Positions 48,488 to 58,594 of a stretch of DNA of 64,000 bases are shown here, in pieces (within the stretch, counting starts at the first letter, position 1; the number at the start of each line of letters is the position of its first letter). The stretch lies in the NCBI GenBank assembly GCA_030760725.1, contig JASWHV010000013.1, forward strand, positions 38,288,699 to 38,352,698, in the 5' to 3' direction. Both the position numbers and the translations under genes were made by a program. This stretch comes from Neostapfia colusana (taxonomy: Eukaryota; Streptophyta; Magnoliopsida; Poales; Poaceae). The notes below the pieces were generated by a model that was not told the DNA's origin, made no database searches, and saw only the letters and a list, made by a program, of their open reading frames with translations.

Positions 48488-49257
48488 ATGGTTCGCATGA
48501 TCCGCACCGCCCGCAAGTCCACCGGAGGGAGAGTTCTGGTAGTTGCCCTTGCCTTGAGAAAGGAGAACCGTCTGGTGACGTACCACCCCTACGGATTGGC
48601 AGTAGGAGGCTTGTTACACCGTCTTCGGCGTATGCTCCACGCCGCCGGCAATACGGGCAAGCTGATCATACACTACAGCTCCACCCGGACCATCCGTGAG
48701 AAGCGGGAACAATGGAGTTCAGAAATGAGGATTATCCATGAAAATCAGCTGCTCAAGATCCACCGCTCTCCAGCTTGTCGAGCGACACAGGTCGATGCCG
48801 AGAAGGATGTCACCTGGGAGGCCATCACCTGCCAGAGTTATTTCTAACGTCGCCACCTGAGAGGACTGAGTACATGTATGTCCTCCAGCGTGAGAGTGGT
48901 ACAGCGGAGTACAAGTATCCGCCAGTGCAGCAGGGGACTTCCCATGAGCACATGGACCTGTGCTTGGAGGATGCTGCTATGCTTAGCACTCGACAGCAGG
49001 AGTGCCAGCAGGAGCTCCAGAATGTTCGTGACACCCTGAAGGAGACTGAGGCGTTGCTTCGAGCCAGCTTGAGGGCAAGAGAAAGAGGACATGGGAATGA
49101 ACTGTGTGTCACCATGAATGACACATGGACTCCTGACTCCCTAGACCGCCGGGCGAGCAGGCGTCGCCGCACTTCTCCACCAGCATCTTCCCCACCCAAA
49201 GCGGAGTCAGAGGGCAGCCGCAATAATGAGGAAGACCCCGAGGAGCCAGCTCAGTGA
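48488..49257 (+). pseudogene. Pre-gag ORF of element C with a histone H3-like N-terminus (one frameshift)
   Basis: An extra gene between primer site and gag. Frame 1 (48488-48847, 119 codons) begins MVRMIRTARKSTGGR: after removal of Met, residues 6-13 are identical to the H3 tail (TARKSTGG) and K9, S10 and R8 fall at their H3 positions; R2, L20 and A21 also match. The rest of frame 1 resembles no histone fold. Around 48836-48850 the coding switches frame; the second part (to stop 49255-49257) contains RTEYMYVLQRESG, a heptad-like stretch TRQQECQQELQNVRDTLKE, and an acidic end NEEDPEEPAQ. The start is preceded by TGTGTTAG with a CTAAC branch-like site upstream. Frame 1 is followed in the element by gag 318 bp downstream. 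Function unknown; chromatin mimicry is inference. Confidence 0.6.
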
Positions 49258-49575
49258 TACGAGTCATGTAGAGTCCTTTCCCTTAGTTCAGCAGGTTATC
49301 GAGTAGTCGAGTCAATACCTTAGTTAATGGTGTGTTAATGTTTGGTGTGTGACGTGAGTTGTGGAAGCCATGGGCATTTGTCCACAACCTCGTCTTCAGG
49401 TTGTTTTGCTTTGATGTGTGAACCCCTATGAATTAAGAGTGCATTTATTTTCACGTGAGACGTGAAACCCTCAGAAAATGTAAATATAATAAGGCCTCAA
49501 AAGTTTAAGTTTAAACAAGCAAATTGGGAAGTTAATAAGTAATGCTTTAAATTGACATTTGGTTGATCATGATAG
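49258..49575 (+). other. C spacer between pre-gag ORF and gag
   Basis: AT-rich, no gene. It ends ...GATCATGATAG directly before the gag ATG, an acceptor-like context. Confidence 0.6.
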
Positions 49576-52500
49576 ATGGCCGGAAGAGGAAATGGTCGTG
49601 GTGCCAACCCCGCCAACAACAACGATGAGGCCGGCAACCCTCATCTTTCTGGAGGACAGGACAGGGGTGGTCGCCGTGAAGGAGCTGATCCTATCCACCA
49701 GATGCTTGAAAATCAGAATCAGCTCATCCGGAGCCTAACTCAAGTGGTGGCCAACTTGCACCAAGCTCCACCCTCACAAGCTGCACCACGCCAACCAAGG
49801 TTGAGTGAGTTTCTAGGAACTCAACCTCCAAAGTTTGCAAGTGCTGCTGAACCTCTGGAGGCAGATGACTGGCTAAAGACCGTTGAGAGCAAGATGAGGA
49901 TCATACACTGCCAAGGGTATGAGAGGGTGTTGTTTGCCTCTCACCAATTGCATGGACCTGCTGCTGATTGGTGGACCGCCTACGTGGCAGCCCACCATGA
50001 CCCCGGGAACATTACTTGGGAAGAGTTCAAGCGCAGTTTCCGCAACCATTACATACCAAGGGGTGAACTCAAAAACAAGAGGAAGGAATTCTTGGGACTG
50101 CAGCAAGGAAACATGACTGTGAGGAAATACCTCACTAAGTTCACCCAACTATCCCATTATGCACCATGGGACATCGAAACTGATGAGCAGAAACAGGACT
50201 GCTTTGTGGAAGGACTTACTGCGGAGATGCAATGTGCAATGTCCTCCAACGAGTATGAAAGCTTCCAAAAAATGGTAGACAGAGCATTTGTTGTGGAGAG
50301 GAAGCTGAAGGCCTTGGAAAATTAAAACAAGAGGAAGGCGGGATGGTCACACAAATCCTCGGGTAGCAACACACGCCCACGACTGATGCAGCCACCCGCA
50401 GGGCAGACGAGCCGTGTTGTGGTACCCTACTCAGCACCGAGAGGGTACAACCCGAATTTCTGGCCTCCGTCAGCACCAGCAAGCCACAACGTCAGTTTGT
50501 ACAGCAGGCTCGCCCCACATATCAACCTCGACCAGCAGTACAAGGACCACCGAACCAACCCCGAGACAACAAAGGCCAGGCACCTAAGGTTGGGGTGCAA
50601 TGCTTCAACTGTGGTGAAGTGGGGCACTGCGCCCATAAGTGCCCAAAGAAGAAGCCCATGCAGCCACAACAGCAGAATGTGATGCGAGGACGGGTGAACC
50701 ACGTGACCATGGAGGAAGCGCAAGAGGCACCTGACGTGGTAATTGGTAAGTTTCCTGCCAATTTACACATTGCAACCCTGTTGTTTTATTCTAGTGCTAC
50801 CCACTCGTTCATTGCTCAAGGGTTTGTTATGAAGCATGATCTAGCAACAACTCAAATGAACCATATGCTAGCAGTAAACTCTCCAGGGGGAGAGATAAGG
50901 ACAAGACAAGTGTGTCCCAAGGTGAATCTAGACATTAATGGGGTAGTATTTACTGCCAACCTCATAGTGATAGATTCACAAGGGATAGATATTATTTTGG
51001 GTATGGATTGGTTGACCAAACATAAAGGAATCATCCATTGTTCGACAAGAATGGTGGAACTAACTGACCCTAGTGGCACAAGAGTAAAGTTCATAACCAT
51101 ACAAGAGCTTAGGAGGGACATTAAACTCAATCAAGTTGAGGTGGAAGTGAAGGAGATCAGGATCATCAGGGAATATCCAGATGTTTTCCAGAGGAGTTAC
51201 CAGGTATGCCCCCCGATCATGAAGTGGAATTCGCGATTGAGCTAGTGCCTGGAACAGCTCCAATATACAAGAGACCGTATCGGATGGACTCCAAACAGCT
51301 GGAAGAACTCAAGGAACATTTAAGAGAATTGACAAAGAAGGGGTACATTCGTCCTAGTTCCTCACCATGGGGAGCCCTAGTGATATTCGTGCCCAGGAAG
51401 GACGGGACCCAAAAGTTATGCGTAGACTACCGTGCGTTGAATGAAGTAACCATCAAGAACAAGTACCCATTACCCCGCATTGAAGACTTGTTTGATCAGT
51501 TGAGGGGAGCTTGTGTGTTCTCAAAAATTGATCTCAGGTCGGGATACCACCAACTTAAGATAAGACAAACCGACATTCCAAAGACAGCTTTCGTATTTCG
51601 TTACGGGCTGTATGAATACACCATCATGCCTTTCGGGCTAACTAATGCCCCGGCATACTTCATGTCATGAACAAGGTATTCATGGAATATCTGGACAAAT
51701 TTGTGGTGGTTTTCATTGATGACATTCTCGTCTTCTCCAAAGATGAAGAAGAACATGAGGGACATTTAAAGTTGGTGTTGCAAAAGCTGAGAGAACACCA
51801 ACTATATGCCAAGCTGAGCAAGTGTGAATTTTGGTTGAAGAGAGTTCCCTTCTTAGAACATATAATCTCAGAGGGAGGAATCTCCGTAGATCCCACCAAG
51901 ATCGAGGATGTACAGAAGTGGAAGACCCCTGAGAATGTCGGGGAAGTTCGAAGCTTCTTAGGATTGGCTGGGTATTATCGACGGTTTATTGAGGGTTTCT
52001 CCAAGATTTTGAGACCCCTCACCAAATTGTTAGAGAAGGGAATCACATTCACATGGACACCGCAGTGCGAGACGAGTTTTCAAGAACTGAAGAAAAGATT
52101 GACAACAGCCCCAGTGCTAGTTATGCCAGATATGCAGAAGAACTTTTCGGTGTACTGCGATGCCTCTAGAAACGGGTTGGGATGCGTTCTCATGCAAGAG
52201 GGGCATGGCGTGGCTTATGCGTCCCGGCAGCTCCGAAAACACGAGAAGAACTATCCTACACATGACCTATAGCTAGCTGCAGTATTGCACGCGTTGAAGA
52301 TTTGGCGGCATTACTTGATGGGGAAGAGGACAGAGATATATACGGATCATAAGAGCTTAAAGTATATTTTCACACAGCCAGATCTCAACCTCAAACAAAG
52401 GAGATGGTTAGAGCTAATCAACGACTTTGATGTGGGCATCAACTACCATCCTGGGAAAGCGAACGTCGTGGCAGATGCTTTAAGCTGGAAGGTGCAGGTC

Positions 52501-52962
52501 AATAGGTTGAGCTTGAAGGACATGCCTACAGAATTGAAGGAAGAGGTTATAAAACTCAATCTATGTCTGGTGAATAGTGGTGAAGCCATCGCCATGGAAG
52601 TGGACTCCACATTAGAGCAAGATATACGCAACGGTCAGAAGAATGATGAGAAAATACAAGAGATTAGAGAACTCATCAAGGATAATAAAGCCCCTGGGTT
52701 TAGAGAGGATGAACAAGGTACGGTATGGCACGGGAAAAGAATCTGTGTGCCTGAAGTGAAGGAGATCCGTGAATTGATTTTGAAGGAGGCTAATGATTCT
52801 GACTATTCCATTCATCCTGGAAGTACGAAGATGTATCATGACCTCAAGAGCAGATATTGGTGGTATGGCATGAAGCAAGATGTCGCGGAACATGTTGCCC
52901 TATGTGACACATGTCAGTTGGTGAAAGCAGAACATCAACGACCCGCGGGATTATTGCAACCA
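49576..52962 (+). pseudogene. gag-pol: C gag-pol, degraded and cut by D in the integrase
   Basis: Gag occupies 49576-50325 (core with FASHQLHGPAADWWTAYV), ended by a stop at 50323-50325. The CCHC knuckle (CFNCGEVGHCAHKC) is at about 50598 in the 50595-51245 piece. The protease signature reads YSSAT instead of DSGAT: the catalytic Asp is lost at 50787-50789. RT lies in 51206-51670 and 51667-52272 (FIDDILVFS), with frame breaks near 51193-51205 and 51662-51666. RNase H and the integrase HHCC region follow a TAG at 52270-52272 and run to 52962. There the reading frame passes into the LTR of D. The element cannot make its own proteins. Confidence 0.88.
52958..52962. repeat. Candidate left target-site duplication of D (AACCA)
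   Basis: The five bases before the LTR start. The right copy lies beyond the window, so this is position-based only. Confidence 0.5.
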
Positions 52963-55496
52963 TGTAAAAGCCCAAGAAAAGGGACTTGCAAAAACTTTTA
53001 TGCACCTCACAACACAACAGTTTTGTTGTGTGTAGATTGTGACATATTGTGAAGAGCAAGTGGCCTCTATCAAAGGAGTGATTAGAAGGGAAAGCCTTCA
53101 CTTTCACAATGTATGGTTTCTACACTTAAACATGAGAGGTTGAGCTCACCCCTAGAATTTAAAAAGTCTTGGGAAGGTTCAGTCCAAAGCTCATGCAAAT
53201 TCAACACTTTTTGAGGCACTTTTGAGTTATTTCAAAAAGAGGCCAATTTGAGTGTAAATTCAAATTGCAGCAACTTTCATCATCCAAATTCAAAAGTTAG
53301 CTCCATATCTACACTCAGCACATTTTTCTGAGTAAACCCACCAATTTCCAGCCCCATTGGAGCTCATCTTGTCAAGAGTTAAATTTGCTAGAATTCAAAA
53401 CTGAATTTGAATTTCAATTTGAATATGAAGTAAACTTGACCAAACAAAGTTTGAATTTGAGAATCCAAATTCAAACAAAGACTTGGGAGCTAAGTCTCAC
53501 ATTAAATTGTGAGTAGCTGGTGGGATAATTAACAAAAACAGAAAAGAAATATTAGGGGAAAAGGAGAAAGGGGGAGGCCCACAGGTCAGTGGCACACTGG
53601 AGGGGCAGTCGGTTGCTGCAGCCGACCCCGACTTCGCGCGCGAGACAGTGAACGGCGGCGAGCCACCGAGGCAGCGATCGGCCACCTCACAGTGCCAAAC
53701 CGCGGCTTAAAGGCCAGCGCACAGCCCACGCCGCCTTCCTCCTGCTTTCCAAACGAGAACCCCCCCCCTACCGAGTTCCTTCCTCGTTTCCGCGCGAGCA
53801 CAGTAACGCCGCCCTTTCTGATCGCCGGCGTCCGGCCAGCACAGGCGCGCTCGTGCCCGACGAGCCATACAAGAAAGGACCGCCTTAAGGTGCTGACTCT
53901 TCTAGTCCCTACCGTTCTTCATTTCATGGGCTGTCGAGGGAGTATTTCGCCGGGAAAGCTTCGGGTGTCTTGAGACCGAGCTCCCACAAAATCCCAAAAT
54001 TCGTGGGGGTTAGCTCATCACTGGGCAAACCGAGTCATGCACACGCTCTATACACGGCCACGACCACCTAGGATCAAAAACCAGTAAAAACCGTGGGCTA
54101 GGTTGACGGTTCTTTGAAGTTTTCTGAAGCACAGCCGATATCCGGCCTAGGTCGCCGGTGAGGTCATAGTTACCGCCGTTTTCACGAGGATCGGTGTCCA
54201 TGTCCGTGACCAGCAGGTGTCAGCGGAGCTCCCCGAGCAAACCGCATCGAAAAAGGTGCGTGGGATGCCGAGTTAGACGTCGCCGGTGAGCTCCCGGCCG
54301 CTGTTGCCGTTGGGAGCACTGTTCCGGTGGTTGTCAAGTTCTGGGGAGTGCACCACCGTGTTCCTCAGGCCGAGATAGGCACTGGCGGCGAGATTCAGCA
54401 AGCTCCGAGGACCGGAACCCGTCTCCGGCGAGAGCTCCGGCGAGCTTGGCGGCGGGGTCGCGCGGGTGGCCGGAGGAGGACGAAGGGGTAGGCCCCACGC
54501 GTCAGCGGCTGGAAATAAAGGGGTGGGATTCTCTGTGGTCCGGGATCCAGTGCGGCCGCGCGGGAAGGAGTCTGTGGCCCCGTGTGGCTCGGATCCAGCG
54601 GTCGACACGTGTACGTGGACCCACCCGCAGGATTTAAACATTTCTGGAATTTCCAGTTTTAGTGCAAACTTTAGAACCCCATAACTTTTGCTAGGAAGCT
54701 CCAAATTTAGTGATTCAAATTGGGTTGGATTCATCTTGCCTAGATCTGTCCAGAGATACAACCCAATTTGTATGAAACCCATTAATTAATTCTGGAAAAT
54801 TCTTTAAAGCTTTTCAGCAAAAGAATTTTAGAGGGAGTTTGGTTCATCCAAAAATTCCCAAATTTTGGCAGAATGTTCTTTAGGACATTAGTAAACCCCT
54901 GTAAAAGTTTCAGACCATTTGGAGTTGATTTGGTCAGAGCAATTCAAATTTGAAGGTGCTGTGTTCATTTGAATGCAGAAACATTTTCAGAGAATTTCCA
55001 AAACTTGGAAATTCAATTCTGGGCAAACCCTGACTCCAAAAATGCTAGGAAAATTCATGCAAACTCTATGAGCTATAATATAAATTGTAGTTCATTAAGT
55101 TGAGCATGAACAGGGGTATTACCTCAGAATTAATTCTTCCTTGCTGATTTGCCAAGAGAATTATTCTGAGCAAACCATTACATGAAAAGTGCTAAGGTTT
55201 GGTCCAGAGAGTTTGCTTGTGACAAGGAACTCACACAAAAATTCTCAGCTCCATTGGAGCTCTAGATCACCCCTGTCCTGTTTACCCACTTAAGGGATTA
55301 AAATGAAAAAGGGGAAAACCACTTAGCATTTGACCATGTGATTAAGTCCAAGCCAAACCACCAACACCAGTTCATATTTAAATTCTTAAACAAAGTTCCA
55401 GGTATTAGAGGCTGGTTATTAGAACTAATAGTAGAAGTCTTACTCTAGACTCACTTTTGCATATAAATTAACATGTAGTATTTCATTAACGTGTAG

Positions 55497-56696
55497 CCGT
55501 TGAAGAAGAGACTCCGGAAGTGCTGGACTTCCTCCTTCCGGACGAAGAACTAACTCCTGACCAGCAGCAACAAGGCAAGCCCCGGTTTGCATTAACCCTT
55601 TTATAAATCTTACTTTGTTTACATGTGTCATATGAAGTATGTATGTGCATTAGGTATAGGATGAATGAAACCCCACTTGCATAACCAAAGTTTCCTAAAA
55701 GAGTGAGGGTAGTGTCAAGGACCTCGAGTAGACAGGCTATGCTTAATGAGTCATAGGACTTCGGTACAAGTCGAGTAGTTGGAATCTACTCGCGAGATAG
55801 GCATTGGGACACACGGGTTCGGTTGAGTGATGTGAGATCACTTTAGTAATGAAAATGAGACTAGGCGGCTAGGGCGCAGCAAGAGAGAGTCTTGTGTGCG
55901 CAGCCCTGCCCGTGTCGATTGAGGACCGATCCGTGTGCGGCCCTGCTGAACAAGTATTGAACGTACCGAAGGCATATCGGATATATGGGCCCCGATAAAC
56001 CGATGTAGCCTAAACCTCCGGGCGTCGAGGCATAGCACACCGATTTATAGGTGTAGGTTGAGGGCAGCAAGGTGGAAATCTGCCAACGGGCATAGAGAGA
56101 TGCTCCGTGTGGGGAACCTCCTGCTCGTTTCGGTGCGACCGGTTCGACGTTTGGGCTGTTGGGTGAAAGGTTGTCCCGTACGACATCGAGTGAGCGTGCT
56201 GTGCAGCTCCACGGGTGGGCGTACGTGACGTGCTCTTTGGGTTTTCCCTGCAGGTGTATATCGAGTCGATTCGCCGTCCCTCGCGGTGACGAGTACTGCT
56301 TGTTCACTGCGTCGTAACGTAGACTAATGGATGAAATATGTCGATTCAATGATGCTGATTGATATAATTGTATTGCTACATGTGTGCCACCAAATACTGC
56401 TTACTAAATTTCAGATTTCATGAACTGTTAACTTGTTGCTAAAAGATGAACTAAGGATGAACTTGTAGGCGTGTCGTTTTGCTGAAAAGTTACTATCCTA
56501 TGTCCCTTGTACCCCTCATGTAGAGTTTCATGCTTAGGTGAGTCGGTTAAGCCTTGCTGAGCCTTCGTGCTCACGGTTGCTGCTTAAGTGTTTTTCAGGT
56601 GAGGAGCCACCCACGGACTCGGAGTACGAGTCCACCGGCGAGGGTTACCCTCCGTCGGGGACCACGGCTGAGTGGGAGCCGTACACGCCGCGCTGA
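55497..56696 (+). other. LTR-embedded two-exon acidic module, D copy
   Basis: Exon 1 is 55497-55574 (78 nt, one codon shorter than in T1/T2), acceptor GTGTAG, donor AAG|GCAAGC. Exon 2 is 56599-56696 (98 nt), acceptor TTTTTCAG, stop TGA. The intron is 1024 nt and the phase is 1 at both ends. Motifs: EEETPEVLDFLLPDEELTP with a Gln run, then EEPPTDSEYESTGEG and a terminal AEWEPYTPR. As D is young and intact, this is the copy most likely to be expressed. No start exon was identified; the role is unknown. Confidence 0.55.
55772..55792 (+). other. Conserved hairpin in the LTR intron, D copy
   Basis: CGAGTAG-TTGGAAT-CTACTCG, a 7-bp stem. It lies inside the putative GC-AG intron. Confidence 0.6.
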
Positions 56697-56956
56697 GCTG
56701 AGACGTGCAGCTAGTGTGGGTTGCCCTAGGGCTGGGCAACCGACTTTTGCTAAATAGGCGGGCGTGAGTTGTATAGTGTAGTCTTCCGCTGTGTAATAGA
56801 ACAATAATTGTAACTGAAGTTTGTACTTGTTTGTACAGTTTCAGCTGTTTTTCCCATGTAATATATTGTGTTCTTATGACGTGTGCTGTCGGGTGTCGCA
56901 TCGCGCGGCACCACCCTCTGCGATCCTGGATGAGCGGATTCCGGTCCGCCACAGCC

Positions 56957-56970
56957 TGGTATCAGAGCTG
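56957..56970 (+). other. Primer binding site of D (tRNA-iMet)
   Basis: TGGTATCAGAGCTG, three bases after the LTR-terminal CA; perfect consensus. Confidence 0.9.
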
Positions 56971-58594
56971 CAGTGGGGATAGCACAGTACTTAAGGACTG
57001 CATTATGGGAAAAAACTTAGGTATACGGTGAGGAATCGGTAGTTGCCCAAGTAAGGACTATATTAGCCTAGTTACTTAAAGTGGCAAAGACTAACTTATG
57101 TGTTATAATTCTGAATTTCAATTATGTAACGACGCACCTACGCTCTGGTAAGTATGGTAAGGAACGCCACCGAAAGCGGTTCAATTTCGGTTAGCTCTCC
57201 CTGACGAGGAACGTGGTTCAGGGATTGATCTCACAGCTTGGTGTGAGATGTCAATATGAAGCTCTTGGACTCTTCATGTCCCTGAGTTCATATAAAACGC
57301 TGATCCCTAGCGTGCATTAGGCAAGTAAGTGGAGACCCCATCGCGTGGTCAGTAACGCGAGAGTGTGTTCGTCTGGAAATAGCCCAGGAGGACATACGCA
57401 GCGCTTGCCATCGGCGTGCCCTGCAGGGCAGTAGGTGGTATCTGTTGGGTTGATAACATTCCCAACCGTGACGACCCGTTCATGACATACTCGGGTTCCC
57501 CGTCGTGTGGTGTTGAAACACGATCACGTACCTTGAGACGTGACCTAACTCAAGGACGGCCGTATGACAATGATACGGGCGTTTGTATTTACTTTCAAAT
57601 ATGGAACTGCCTGAAATGAATAACCATTGAGTGCACCATTATTGTGTGGTTTTCTGCAGGTACTAACCACGTATGTATCCGTGTAGAAAACGTGTGCGAG
57701 AGACCGTTTAGTGCCACATTTGAGACGTATATGCCGGTATGATCCGGGTAGGATTTTCTTTTGTGAGGAACGTAGTACCGAGATATGGTAGGCATATGCA
57801 TGAGTATAATGATGACAAAGAATTAAAATCTATAGGTTCAACAGTTAGGACCCTGGTTGGGTATAAGAATGGGATGGTGATGAGTGTAGTTCCAAAAGAG
57901 ACTGAAAAACAGAGTGCTCTGTTTTGGGCAGCACGTTTGCTGATCCTCAACAGGGCCTAACTCACAGGTCTTTTAGCCCAGGGAGGTGTGCTATATAGTT
58001 TTGGGAAGGTATTCAAGTCCTCTACAACTTTGTTGTAGACTTCCAGAGCTGAAACTCGCCTTAAGATGGCTGAAATCCCAGAGGAATGTAAACTGTCCAG
58101 AACCAGGGCAGAGTAAAACATCCTCTGAACTGATCTGTTTTTCAAATATAACTCCCAGTAGAAAAATCTAAAATTGTCATATAATCCATCCTTAGAAAGG
58201 GTAGAAGATGTTTGACATCTTTGCAATTCAAAGTTTCTGAAGTTTCAGCACAGAATTTAGTGGAAATCAGGATTGGAAACAGCCACTTCCAAGGGAGGTG
58301 CTGTTAAAATTCTTCCAGAAATTCTGCTAACTTGGAATTAACATAACTTTTTAATCAAAGCTGATCTGGGGGCAAATGAGTACTCGTTGGAAAGATACTG
58401 AAGTTAACTTGAACTTTGGTATTCAACTTGAGTCATGAAAATGCCCAGAACCAGATCAAAACTTGGAATAGGTAGCAACTGGTCATTCTGACAGAAGAAT
58501 GACAGTTGAACTCATTGAAAAGGGTGTTGTACCCTAAGGGTGTTATACGTGATGACAACGCAATAATAATGTCTCGTAGAGACCAAACCCAGTT
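56971..58594 (+). other. D leader
   Basis: About 1.6 kb without a supported gene. It is collinear with the T1 and T2 leaders. The likely gag ATG at 58802 is preceded by TATGGTTGCAG, an acceptor-like context. Confidence 0.75.

Larger units (their letters stand above)
44848..52962 (+). mobile_element. Element C: degraded plus-strand gypsy element with a pre-gag ORF (3' part beyond window)
   Basis: 5' LTR 44848-48270, primer site, pre-gag ORF, gag, protease, RT, RNase H and the start of integrase, then interrupted at 52963 by D. RT and gag resemble those of the Tekay elements but only distantly, so this is another chromovirus-like family. The LTR termini TGTAACACCC and GGGTGTGACA form a 9-of-10 inverted repeat. 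GAGAG at 44843-44847 is the candidate left target duplication within LTR A; the right copy is out of view. Confidence 0.9.
52963..56953 (+). repeat. D 5' LTR (3991 bp)
   Basis: TGTAAAAGCCC to CCGCCACA. It contains CACAACA-N9-TGTTGTG at 53008-53030, an AT-rich start, a GC-rich block (about 53560-54640), an AT-rich segment (54640-55490), the exon pair at 55497-56696 and the hairpin at 55772-55792. No clear TATA box was found; CTTAAAGG near 53707 is a weak candidate. Confidence 0.95.

Noticed and set aside
49873..50148. Antisense frames opposite C gag and other gag-pol regions
   Set aside because: Shadows of the coding strand with no family similarity.
53692..53973. 93-codon frame in the GC-rich block of the D LTR as the missing first exon
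   Set aside because: No phase-1 donor that would join it to 55497 was evident, and T1/T2 show no counterpart. It remains possible but unsupported.
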